In this document: positions 15,475-23,857 of the stretch, one piece after another
Position numbering within the stretch: the first letter of the stretch is position 1
Layout: every line of letters starts with the position of its first letter
DNA from: an uncultured bacterium
GTDB lineage: Bacteria; Verrucomicrobiota; Kiritimatiellia; PWTM01
Assembly: GCA_900661335.1 (NCBI GenBank)
Contig: CAACVY010000012.1
Coordinates: forward strand, 1-44,184
Length of the DNA stretch: 44,184 bases
Direction: 5' to 3'
Notes under the pieces: model-generated
What the model saw: only the letters and a program-made list of their open reading frames with translations
What the model was told of the DNA's origin: nothing
Databases searched by the model: none
Program-made: the position numbers and the translations under genes

Positions 15475-17616
15475 TTATCGGAACAAGGGGGGGACGTTCT
15501 TTAGCACGGGAGCAATGACCAGGGACACCACGCTCATCAGTTTCATCAAGATGTTAAGCGACGGGCCCGCGGTGTCCTTGAAAGGATCTCCGACGGTATC
15601 CCCGACCACGGCCGCCTTGTGGGGATCGGATCCCTTCCCGCCGTGTGCACCTGCCTCGATATGCTTCTTGGCATTGTCCCAGGCGCCGCCGGCGTTGGCC
15701 ATGAACAAGGCCATGACGACGCCGCTGGCTGTCACGCCTGCCAACATGCCGCCCAGCATTTCCTTCCCGAATACAAAACCAATCACCACCGGCGTGAGCA
15801 CGCCCAGCAACGCGGGCACGGTCATCTTTTTGATCGCAGCGGCCGTCGCGATGTCTACGCACTCCGCATAGTCGGCGCGCACGCCCGGTCGTCCTTCCAA
15901 AAGTCCTGCAATTTCGCGGAACTGACGGCGCACCTCTTCCACCATGGAATAGGCAGCTTGTCCCACAGCTTGCATCGCGAATGCGGAGAAGAGGAACGGC
16001 ATCATAGCTCCAATCAACAGCCCGCTCATCACCTTGGCGTCGGTCACATCAATCACCGGCAACCCAACCGTTTCCCGGAAAGCCGCGAACAGTGCCAGTG
16101 CCGTCAACGCGGCGGATCCGATGGCAAAGCCCTTCCCGATCGCCGCCGTCGTGTTACCGCACGCGTCCAGCTTATCCGTCCGTTGCCGGACCTCCTTCTC
16201 CAGGTGCGACATCTCCGCGATGCCACCTGCGTTGTCCGCGATGGGTCCGTACGCGTCCACGGCCAACTGGATGCCCGTGGTCACCAGCATGCCGAGACCG
16301 CCAATCGCAATACCGTACAAGCCCGCAAACCGATACGTGAGAATCACGGCCGCCGACAGCACCAACACCGGCAGGGCTGTGGAAATCATTCCCACGGCGA
16401 GGCCAGCAATAATGTTCGTGGCCGCACCCGTGACGGCCGAGTCCGCAATCTTGTTCGAGGGCGGCTTACCTTCCGCCGTGTAGTATTCGGCTAGCAGGCC
16501 AATCAATACCCCGGCCAACAAACCAACGATGGCCGCTTTGAAAATTCCCATCGCCGAGTAAGTTTCCTGGATCGTCTGAATGCTCCCATCCCGGAAGGTG
16601 GTCGAGATCAGCTCGAACTGAGCCGGAGCGACCGCCTTGACGATGGGCCATGTCAACACCGCCATGACCACCGCGGCGGTAATTGTGCCCATATTCAACG
16701 CGGTCTGCGGATTCCCACCCTCCGAGCTGCGTACAAAGAAGGTTCCAAGGATGGACACCACGATTCCCACCGCAGCTAGAACCAACGGGAGCAGCACGAG
16801 GTTGAGCGCGTTGACACCATCCTGGAGCGACTTCGCCGTGGCACCCAGCACCATCGCCGAAACGATGGCGCCGACGTAAGACTCGAACAAGTCCGCGCCC
16901 ATGCCGGCGACGTCGCCGACATTATCGCCGACGTTGTCCGCGATCACGCCCGGGTTGCGAGGGTCATCCTCGGGAATCCCGGCCTCGATCTTCCCAACCA
17001 GGTCGGCGCCCACGTCCGCCGCCTTGGTGTAGATGCCGCCACCCACACGAGCAAACAGTGCAATTGAGCTAGCGCCGAGGGAGAATCCCGTCAGGATGGG
17101 CAGCACGGTTTCACGAAGAAGTCCCATGTCTGGCGTCGCCGTAACGCCGAAGGCCTTGAAGTAAACGAGCGTGAGCACGGACAATCCCAAGACTCCCAGC
17201 CCCACCACGCACATGCCCATCACCGAACCCCCGGCAAATGCCACCGCCAGGGCTTGAGGTAGTCCGCGACGCGCTGCATTGGTGGTGCGCAGGTTCGACG
17301 CGGTTGCGACTCGCATCCCGAAGTAACCGGCCAACGCCGAACAGATCGCCCCGACGACGAACGAGACGGCGACCAGGCGAACGGGTCCGCGGTTGATGAT
17401 CGCCAGAATGGCCGCCACGATGACCACGAAGACCGAGAGTACCCTGTATTCGCGGTTCAGGAACGCCATGGCTCCCTCACGGATTGCCTGGCCGATTTCC
17501 TGCATTCGTTCGGTGCCTGGATCTTGGCGCAAGATCCAGTTTGTCTTCCAATATGCATACAACAACCCTAGAATTCCCGCACCCAATCCTGCGTACAGAA
17601 TCGTATCCGGATTCAT
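15475..17616 (-). CDS. hppA: Membrane-bound ion-pumping pyrophosphatase, K+-dependent type
   Basis: This 713-residue polytopic protein (about 16 transmembrane helices) hydrolyses pyrophosphate and pumps Na+ or H+ across the membrane. Visible motifs are the substrate-site segments [44 protein letters not shown] and, near the C-terminus, [17 protein letters not shown]. The segment [10 protein letters not shown] (about 484-493) has Ala and Gly at the two positions where potassium-independent enzymes carry Lys and Thr, so this belongs to the K+-dependent group. Most of that group pump Na+ or both ions; which ion is used here is not settled. GAAGGAG lies upstream of the ATG, and a well-formed promoter precedes it. 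It stands alone on its transcript. Confidence 0.95.
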   Translation of the reverse strand: MNPDTILYAGLGAGILGLLYAYWKTNWILRQDPGTERMQEIGQAIREGAMAFLNREYRVLSVFVVIVAAILAIINRGPVRLVAVSFVVGAICSALAGYFGMRVATASNLRTTNAARRGLPQALAVAFAGGSVMGMCVVGLGVLGLSVLTLVYFKAFGVTATPDMGLLRETVLPILTGFSLGASSIALFARVGGGIYTKAADVGADLVGKIEAGIPEDDPRNPGVIADNVGDNVGDVAGMGADLFESYVGAIVSAMVLGATAKSLQDGVNALNLVLLPLVLAAVGIVVSILGTFFVRSSEGGNPQTALNMGTITAAVVMAVLTWPIVKAVAPAQFELISTTFRDGSIQTIQETYSAMGIFKAAIVGLLAGVLIGLLAEYYTAEGKPPSNKIADSAVTGAATNIIAGLAVGMISTALPVLVLSAAVILTYRFAGLYGIAIGGLGMLVTTGIQLAVDAYGPIADNAGGIAEMSHLEKEVRQRTDKLDACGNTTAAIGKGFAIGSAALTALALFAAFRETVGLPVIDVTDAKVMSGLLIGAMMPFLFSAFAMQAVGQAAYSMVEEVRRQFREIAGLLEGRPGVRADYAECVDIATAAAIKKMTVPALLGVLTPVVIGFVFGKEMLGGMLAGVTASGVVMALFMANAGGAWDNAKKHIEAGAHGGKGSDPHKAAVVGDTVGDPFKDTAGPSLNILMKLMSVVSLVIAPVLKNVPPLFR

Positions 17617-17687
17617 GCTCGATTCTCCTTCCCAGTTTCAGTTTCGGGCCCAGCACGTAGCCGACCAGGTCCAAAAAAGGTCGCACT

Positions 17688-17716
17688 ATGCTACCCAATT
17701 CCCCGCCCGGCGTCAA
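17688..17716 (-). promoter_or_regulatory. Promoter of hppA
   Basis: Read on the minus strand, TTGACG (17716-17711) and TAGCAT (17693-17688) have the ideal 17-base spacer. Transcription would start near 17681 and leave a leader of about 65 bases before the hppA ATG. Confidence 0.65.
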
Positions 17717-17889
17717 ACTTTGAGGTGCCCGTCCCGCGCGAGGCCGTCCGACGGACATTCTCAGAGATCCACCACTCTCTTTTCCAAGCCCCGTTCCTCG
17801 CCCCGCCGCCGCTGCATCCCACCCTTCCAATGTGCCGGCCGACGGTAGCTTCCCAATTCCTACACGCCGCCCCGCAAGAAATGAAGCGA

Positions 17890-18408
17890 TCAGGCCACGC
17901 GTTCGAGCACATGGAGAATTTCGCCGATCAGCAAGTAGTGGACATCATCTCGCGGATAAAATTCCGCTTGAATCGCCGCCGGAATGTCGTCAGCCTGCAG
18001 TGGACTGAAGTAGAGCCGTCGACATTCCAGCACACGTTCGGCCTCCCGAAATGCGACCCCGCCGTGAGGGGTTTCCCACGGAGTCAATCCGCATGCCTGG
18101 GCTTTGTCCACATCTCGCCCCGAGTGCGTGCCACAGAACTGGAGCATGGAGCGATGCGAGTCGGGGAAGAAGGATAGCGTGAATACGTCATGGGACTGAA
18201 GGAGTTCGAACGTGTAGCGACTTGGTCGCACGAAACAGAACGCCGCCGGGCGTTCCCACAACACTCCCAGTGCGCCCCAGCTAGCCGTCATCGGGTTGAA
18301 CCGTGCGCGGTTGCCGCCCGTGATCAGCATCCATCGCTGGCCGATTTCGGCCATCGGGCGCACCCACAACGAGAAAGGATCCGTGGCATGAAACTCGGTT
18401 GCGTTCAT
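17890..18408 (-). CDS. Flavin reductase-like FMN-binding protein
   Basis: This 172-residue protein of the flavin reductase-like split-barrel family binds FMN. The family pattern is visible in PMAEIGQRWMLITGGNRARFNPMTASWG (the N-terminal flavin-binding part), RPSRYTFELLQSHDVFTLSFF and MLQFCGTHSGRDVDK. The ATG at 18408 overlaps the stop of the upstream glycosidase gene as ATGA, so the two are probably translationally coupled; the ORF track start at 18792 lies within that gene and is rejected. No partner oxygenase is nearby, and why a flavoprotein should be coupled to a secreted glycosidase is not clear. It could act as a reductase or simply as a flavin-binding protein of unknown role. Confidence 0.8.
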   Translation of the reverse strand: MNATEFHATDPFSLWVRPMAEIGQRWMLITGGNRARFNPMTASWGALGVLWERPAAFCFVRPSRYTFELLQSHDVFTLSFFPDSHRSMLQFCGTHSGRDVDKAQACGLTPWETPHGGVAFREAERVLECRRLYFSPLQADDIPAAIQAEFYPRDDVHYLLIGEILHVLERVA

Positions 18409-20081
18409 GGTGGCAGCCCCTGGACACCCGCCGAGGACTCGCACTCGATCAGCACTAAAGCATCCTCGTCGGCCCCAGGCCGGAGCTCCAGCTCTGCGCC
18501 AACCTGCAGTGGGTGACGTTGTCCAGTCCGGGGGTCGGTCCAGTCCGCCCGGACAATCCGGTTCACGCGGGTTCGTTGGAGGCGAATCGGCTGCGCGATT
18601 GGAGTATAGAGTACGATGCGGTCGCCGGAGGGCGTGCTGGCCGCAGCGACCCAACGGCGAACGTCCTTTTCTCCAGGTTGCTCCACTAGCAGGTTTGGGG
18701 CGGGTCGGAGCGTCCAGAAAGGCAAAGACTCGAAGAACGCCCGGATGTGACGCACTTGTTCGGCTCCGGGCATGCGCAGGGCTTGCGGCCATGGAAGCGG
18801 TGTGCCGGAGTTGGGATGGTCCACGGGCGGTCCGGAGCCGTCATCCCACCCCCAAACACCATGGCCACCGTAGGTGAATCCTGCTGGCGGGTGGGTGAGA
18901 AGACCCCACAAGATCGCGCGCCGCGTCATCCACGGTGTGATCGGCGTGCGAGACTGGTAGGCCAGGTGGTGTTCGTAGGCGGGCTCGAGATCCACGATCG
19001 GGCGAGCCGGACCGCGGGACCACTCCGAAGCAGGCGGTCCGCGCACAATCCACTCGAGCGTGGAGGCACTGTCACCGTGCCCGCTTTGATAGCCGACGAA
19101 CGAGTACCAAGCTTCCCCACCAAACTCGCTCGCGACCCAAGACTGCCCACAAGGGTGTAAGCTGACCGGCCCCGACCGACCATCGCCGAAGACGGCCCGG
19201 CCGATCGTTCGCCAGCGCGGCGCGTTGGTTCCACCGTAGTGGCCATCCCCGCCGAGCAGCCAAGCCACAGGCCAGCCTTGCCAACGCGCCCTCATGTAAC
19301 GAGCCAGCCGAATGGCATCTTCCAACGGCAAGTAGCGGCCCGGATCCGTAGGTTTCAATGCCCAAAGCATGACCGGCACATTCAGGAGGCCCGCCTCGGC
19401 CACCGCTCGAGCTCGTCGGTCGAGCCGTTGGAAGAACTCCGGTTGGACCATGATGCGGCCAGTTTCGGATGTGGTGAATGCAAGGCGTCCTTCCCGATCT
19501 CCCGTGGGCGCAGCGCGCCAATGCGTCGCCACCCATTGCACGGCATTGAACCCTTGCTCCGCGCGGGTCCGAAGGTACAGGTCCCATTCTTCGTCCGAGG
19601 ATTTCAAGGCACCGTTCCAGGCCGTATCAGCGAGCCAGAAAAACGGCGTACCATCGGCGTGAACGAAGTGCCATCCGGTACCCGCAACGCGAATCGCGCC
19701 ATGCCGATCCCAGATGGTTCGATTCACCGGTCGGCCACAGACGAATTGGCCGCGAAGCCCATGCAACCCCGCGTCGCTTGCATCCGAGCATTCAGTCTCG
19801 AACGCCCAGATGCCCGGACGGTCAGGCATCCAACGAACCCGCCAAACCGCTCCGCCGTCCCAAAACGCTTCGGTAAGGATCTGCTGACCATCGGGTCCCG
19901 TCAGACGAACGCGAACCGTCACATCTCGCCAAGGATCGGCAGTCAGGGGTTTTTGGCTTCGAAACTCCTGTTCCCACATCTGCCAACAGGGCACGGTGGG
20001 CAGACTTGGTGCTGCCTCCGTTCGCTCAAGCGCAAGAACCACCACCCAAGCACTCCAAATTACCGACCCGGTGCGGTTCAC
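18405..20081 (-). CDS. Secreted DUF4038/apiosidase-like glycoside hydrolase
   Basis: This 558-residue protein has an N-terminal signal peptide (SVIWSAWVVVLALERTEA). A DUF5060-like beta domain follows (about 30-100, with WEQEFRSQ and MPDRPGIWAFETEC). Then comes a DUF4038-type TIM barrel (about 125-450) with DGTPFFWLADTAWNG, EQGFNAVQWVATHW, PVAWLLGGDGHYGG, PIVDLEPAYE and FTYGGHGVWGW. The C-terminal part (about 455-550) resembles the putative collagen-binding domain that usually follows DUF4038. Characterised relatives (GH140) remove apiose from pectic rhamnogalacturonan II, but the family is broad. The start is GTG 20081 with GGAAGGAGAG upstream. It is followed by the flavin reductase gene with an ATGA overlap. 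Confidence 0.82.
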   Translation of the reverse strand: MNRTGSVIWSAWVVVLALERTEAAPSLPTVPCWQMWEQEFRSQKPLTADPWRDVTVRVRLTGPDGQQILTEAFWDGGAVWRVRWMPDRPGIWAFETECSDASDAGLHGLRGQFVCGRPVNRTIWDRHGAIRVAGTGWHFVHADGTPFFWLADTAWNGALKSSDEEWDLYLRTRAEQGFNAVQWVATHWRAAPTGDREGRLAFTTSETGRIMVQPEFFQRLDRRARAVAEAGLLNVPVMLWALKPTDPGRYLPLEDAIRLARYMRARWQGWPVAWLLGGDGHYGGTNAPRWRTIGRAVFGDGRSGPVSLHPCGQSWVASEFGGEAWYSFVGYQSGHGDSASTLEWIVRGPPASEWSRGPARPIVDLEPAYEHHLAYQSRTPITPWMTRRAILWGLLTHPPAGFTYGGHGVWGWDDGSGPPVDHPNSGTPLPWPQALRMPGAEQVRHIRAFFESLPFWTLRPAPNLLVEQPGEKDVRRWVAAASTPSGDRIVLYTPIAQPIRLQRTRVNRIVRADWTDPRTGQRHPLQVGAELELRPGADEDALVLIECESSAGVQGLPP

Positions 20082-21048
20082 TTATCCACTCTCCTTCCTT
20101 ACGAGACGCGCAATGGCACTAGGACGAACTGAATTATATTGCGGTTCTCGCCCGGTCACGACCCTCTCGAGCCTTCGGCATGTGAGATGCTGCGGGGGCA
20201 AATGTTCGGCGAGTGAAGGCCAAGACGGCCGGCTTCCGATTTCGCCGATCGTCTGCGGGACTCCGCCCCGATGTGCTGAAAAAGGACGAAACTGAACCCG
20301 ATGGACCACCGAAGCCCAAGGCCCGTTCCCCACTCCGCCCACTATTCCATTTGGTGTGCTGCGCCCCGGGAAAACTACCGTCTCGGTGTAGTCCAGGCCA
20401 AACGGTGACCACGAATGAACCCAACGCACCGCCATCACCCCTGCGGTCAGATTCACGGAGATACCATCCTGGAACGTTCGGCATCAGGGCTGTCTTCGCG
20501 TGATCGCTTGTTTCCAGGAGCACGGCGCGCCTTGAATTTCACTCCGCATTTACTCCTCATAGCCCATGCCAATTCACGGTCCACCACGACCCTAGTACGG
20601 GGAATACGCTTCGATCTGAAGTCCCGTACCCGAAGCAAACTGCTGACGTTCCAGAGAAAGCCGCTCACTGGCGCACTCGCGACGTTCAGACGTTCATCGA
20701 ACCATCCACGCGCCCGAAAGCAGCCGATGGCCGCGGGGGAGTTTTTACCTTGTGCCACCCCACCGACTTTACGGCCGGAATTGTGAGATCCAGTCGCGCA
20801 GGACGTGCTACGAGGAGGGTCACCCCACTCGTGCACCCACGCACCCATCCAGGCGCTAGTTTTCCAAGGTAGTCGGAAGAATCCCTTGCGGCTTCGTTAT
20901 TTGTATGTCGAGAACCCTTGGTCGAGGCGTCCACCAGCTCACCAGGCGAATCCCCCTCCCAGCTGGCATAGCACGCGACAGTCATCTCATGAGCGATCTA
21001 AGTTCACGCATGGAATCCACTCGTACCCTTCAGACCGCGAGTGCTTCA
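20082..21048. other. Stretch without recognisable genes
   Basis: Roughly 1 kb upstream of the glycosidase gene contains only short overlapping ORFs with no family resemblance in any frame. Its base composition is visibly less GC-rich than the flanks. One perfect seven-base hairpin, GTACGGG and CCCGTAC, lies around 20595-20630. Together with the RHS remnant that follows it reads as decayed or non-coding DNA. No tRNA, rRNA or transposase remnant was recognised. Confidence 0.5.
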
Positions 21049-21811
21049 TTATCGATATGACGCGCACAAACTGCACACCTCAGCCCCTAATGAACAGCCC
21101 ACCCACCAAAATCGGCCATCGCACACCCCAATGGCGTTTCCGTGTTTGGTTCCTAGCCAGTACTCGTTCGCGACAAGCGTCCTCGATTCAAGCCAGAATC
21201 GGCCCTGAGGTTCGCGACACCGTTCGTACACGCCGAACCTGCTGGAACGAAAACTCCCCTACAGGTCTTCGGGTGTCCAGCTTCTATCAGCCACGGCGAA
21301 CGCTGCCTCGGCCATGAAACATCCTGCGCACGCCAATTCAAATCCCCACACCTCCGCCACTTCATACAGAAATCCAACATTGCCCATTTCGTCTGCCCGT
21401 AGTTCGTACCCGCACCACCGATCGTAGATGGGTCCGTGTTTTTTGAGGCTGTGTCTCGTGCTCTCGAGAAGAATCGATCGCCGTCACCAATGCCCGAGTG
21501 GGTCCCCAAAACGCCACGGACGATTCCGCGCATAGCGATAGAGAGCACATTCCCAGCTGCGAGTCGGAACGGATTCATCTGCAGGAAGCGGCCGAGAGAA
21601 GGAAAGGAGAGGCGGTGACGGTAGTCGTAGAGCAAGAGAAGACAGCTTCGCAGCTGGTGAAGACCAACCGGATGCCGATGGTGGACTTCGCACCAAGCGC
21701 TCTGTGGTGGCCGAAGAAGTACGGCTGGACAAAGACGTCGTAGCGGTATTTATCGACCGCGGTGCCGAGTGCGAAAAGGACGGGGGCCTCGACCAATGGC
21801 CCGTGGACATG
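21049..21811 (-). pseudogene. Remnant of an RHS-repeat protein (core and tail)
   Basis: Three successive pieces of the RHS-associated core occur in the correct order on the minus strand but in three different frames. Frame one (from 21811) gives HVHGPLVEAPVLF, then VDKYRYDVFVQPYFF and STIGIRLVFT. Frame two (from 21635) gives LYDYRHRLSFPSLGRFLQMNPFRLAAGN. Frame three (about 21549-21484) gives LYRYARNRPWRFGDPLGHW. Intact proteins read YxYDxFGxP..IGNRFLFTGRE..YDYRxRxYSPxLGRFLQxDP..AGxxNLYRYxxNxPxxxxDPxG. After DPLG the third frame continues as a Cys-containing tail to 21049, with an early TGA (near 21484) and an internal TAG (near 21259). At least two frameshifts and two stops show that the gene is dead. 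No YD repeats remain upstream. Confidence 0.8.
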
Positions 21812-22113
21812 GCCGGCCAGTCCAACTCTTCCAATCGGCTCGATCTACTCGATGCGTTACGGTTCTCGCCACGGGGGTACCCAGTGAGCCCATCGCGCCG
21901 CCACCGCGTTCAAATACCACCTGCGGATGGGCTGGTCGAGCGGGGCACGCTCCAACCTGACGAACGGCCCAGGATGTTGTCGACTGCCCATCGAGGCGAT
22001 GGTGTGTGTCAGACCCATAGGACGCGCGGTTTCTCGTGAAGTCCAAACGGGACCGACAGTATGGTCGCGGACACCATGCGGTGGGGGCGTCTAGTATGAA
22101 AGCCTCTTAAGCG

Positions 22114-22195
22114 GTTTGAGAACCGTATGACCAACCGCAGTTCGGAGCTGGATACCGCCATCGAAAGACAGGTCTTGCACTCATACTTCTCAAAC
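22114..22195. repeat. Long inverted repeat upstream of the RHS remnant
   Basis: GTTTGAGAA (22114-22122) plus GTATG (22125-22129) is complementary to CATAC (22182-22186) plus TTCTCAAAC (22187-22195). This gives 14 pairs around a two-base bulge and a 52-base loop. A short palindrome, AACGAC-G-GTCGTT (22193-22205), overlaps the right arm. It lies between the 3' end of the eboC-like gene and the RHS remnant, so it could be a transcript end, a mobile-element relic or a structured RNA. No target duplication or transposase was seen. Confidence 0.4.
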
Positions 22196-22239
22196 GACGG
22201 TCGTTGTCACCAGAGCTCTTGGTCCTTGCGTGGGGCCAA

Positions 22240-22959
22240 TTAAGTGACCGGAATAGCCCTCCGAAAGATGGCGTGGGCGCCGGCGAACAGGGCGAGCACG
22301 CCCCCCACCACTGGGGCGTCCGGGTGAGGCGACGCCCACACAGCCACCGCCTGGAAGATCGGCAACGCGCCGAGCAGGAACCCTACACGGCGCCGAAGTG
22401 AGGGCCGAATCTCCTCGCGCCGCGCCAGGGCCGACAAAGCAAACACCCAGGCGATCCAAACCCCCAACGCCAGGGCCGTGCGCCAACCCCAGCACTCCCA
22501 CGACAGCTGGGTCGTCACCGCCCCCATGCATAGCGCCGTACCGCGACATGCCGCCAAGGTGGCGGGCCCCCACACTACGTGGGTCCGTGTAACACGGTGA
22601 TACCCAGCAATCAAAAGCGACAACACGACTGCCAAGAGAACGCCCACGGCCCCGGCGCCGCACGCGGCCGCCAGACCCACACACCACGCGACGAACCTCG
22701 CGCGCCGCGCCGCGCGCAACGAAATCGTCCCCGTCACCAACGGCCGGTCAGGGCGGCGAACCCGGTCCTCCTCGAGTCCGGTGATGTCGTTGTCCAACAG
22801 TCCAGCCGCATAAAGTCCCATCACCGAGAGCACCGCGAATCCTGGCCATGGAACGACGGTCCCGCAGTCCGCCATCGCCACCGCCGCGCCCGCCAAAGGA
22901 TCGCCCGGTACCGTGAGGAAATTCGGCGCCCGTAACAGGCGCAGCCATGCACCCAGCAT
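22240..22959 (-). CDS. UbiA-family prenyltransferase, EboC-like
   Basis: This 239-residue integral membrane protein belongs to the UbiA superfamily, which transfers prenyl groups to aromatic or other acceptors. The N-terminus LRLLRAPNFLTVPGDPLAGAAV is the usual first helix. LDNDITGLEEDRVRRPDRPLVTGTIS is the metal/diphosphate-binding loop (NDxxDxxxD-type, with Gly in the second Asp position). The second site is reduced to YHRVTRTHVVWGPATLAACRG. The pairing with a TatD-like hydrolase directly upstream is typical of the ebo cluster, hence the EboC-like call. ATG 22959 was chosen because it begins the conserved helix; earlier starts overlap the upstream gene. The altered loop and short length make activity uncertain. 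It is the last gene of the mutS operon. Confidence 0.75.
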   Translation of the reverse strand: MLGAWLRLLRAPNFLTVPGDPLAGAAVAMADCGTVVPWPGFAVLSVMGLYAAGLLDNDITGLEEDRVRRPDRPLVTGTISLRAARRARFVAWCVGLAAACGAGAVGVLLAVVLSLLIAGYHRVTRTHVVWGPATLAACRGTALCMGAVTTQLSWECWGWRTALALGVWIAWVFALSALARREEIRPSLRRRVGFLLGALPIFQAVAVWASPHPDAPVVGGVLALFAGAHAIFRRAIPVT

Positions 22960-22988
22960 GGAATGGGTGCGCCATGACGTCCGTAGGC

Positions 22989-23837
22989 TCAACGTTGGTA
23001 CAAGGACGGATCCTGCCAGGGGAGATCGAGACGCGGGCGAAACTTCTCGCACTGCCCATAGAAGGTCATCGGGTTATGGAACAACAACTGCTCGATTTGG
23101 TCGGCGTGGAACCCGTTGCCCTTCATGTGCTCGGCCACCTTGGCAAGCGAACAAGGATCCGACACGCCCCAGTCGGCGGAGCTGTTGACCAAGGCCCGCT
23201 CGATTCCCCACCGCTTGAGCAGCCCGATCACACGTTCGGGATTGAGTTTGGAGTACGGATATACGGTCATGCCCGCCCACACACCCGTCCGCCGCACCAA
23301 ATCCATCGTATCCTCGGTGTTGTGGTCCACGATGATCCGGGATTCGTCGTAGTTGAGTTCCCGAAGGATCGCCAAGGTTCGTTCGACCCCATCGCGCTTG
23401 CGGACCTGTGGGGTGTCATGGGGGGTATGGATCAAGATCAACATCCCGCGCGCCTTCGCCAGTTCGAGTTGGCGTTGAAAGATTTCTTCCTCATTGCGCG
23501 TGATCCGGTTAAATCCGATCTCGCCGACCGCCACGCACCGTGGGTGATCCAGATATGGTCCAATGCCTTCCAGCACTTCCAGTGCGAGCTCCCTGTGGTC
23601 TGCCTCTTTGGGGTTGACCGCGATGCACGAGTAATGATCAATGCCATACCGTTCGGCGCGGACGGGCTCGAACTCGAGGTTGAGCATGAAGTGGTCCCAG
23701 AACGTTCCGGCATATCGCCGCGGTGCACCCAGCCAAAACGAGGGTTCCACCACGCACCGAATTCCCGCGCGGTACATGGCGGTATAGTCGTCGGTGGTTC
23801 GGGAGATCATATGGATGTGCGGCTCGATGATGATCAT
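22989..23837 (-). CDS. TatD-family metal-dependent hydrolase, EboB-like
   Basis: This 282-residue amidohydrolase-fold protein has all the expected metal ligands: H7 and H9 in EPHIHM, the Glu of VGEIGFN, the His of LIHTPH, the His of IIVDHNTEDT and the Asp of SSADWG. It is closer to the TatD-like proteins of ebo clusters than to the nuclease TatD, judging from the N-terminal IEPHIHMISRTTDDYTAM and the DHFMLNLEFEPVRAERYGI segment, though this comparison is from memory. GGAGG lies eight bases before the ATG. It starts 20 bases after mutS and is followed by the UbiA-type gene, so all are probably co-transcribed. The substrate is unknown for this family; in cyanobacteria ebo genes are linked to export of scytonemin precursors. 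Confidence 0.78.
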   Translation of the reverse strand: MIIIEPHIHMISRTTDDYTAMYRAGIRCVVEPSFWLGAPRRYAGTFWDHFMLNLEFEPVRAERYGIDHYSCIAVNPKEADHRELALEVLEGIGPYLDHPRCVAVGEIGFNRITRNEEEIFQRQLELAKARGMLILIHTPHDTPQVRKRDGVERTLAILRELNYDESRIIVDHNTEDTMDLVRRTGVWAGMTVYPYSKLNPERVIGLLKRWGIERALVNSSADWGVSDPCSLAKVAEHMKGNGFHADQIEQLLFHNPMTFYGQCEKFRPRLDLPWQDPSLYQR

Positions 23838-23857
23838 GTCACTGGCCTCCGATCGCT

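Noticed and set aside
15464-16494. Plus-strand ORFs across hppA
   Set aside because: Antisense to a highly conserved membrane pyrophosphatase.
22100-22145. Group II intron domain V-like sequence (GAGAACCGTATG)
   Set aside because: The catalytic AGC/GU core and the returning arm are not present, and there is no reverse transcriptase gene.
22114-22195. Integron attC site
   Set aside because: The arm ends are in the opposite order to the attC consensus (RYYYAAC...GTTRRRY), and no integrase or cassette is seen.
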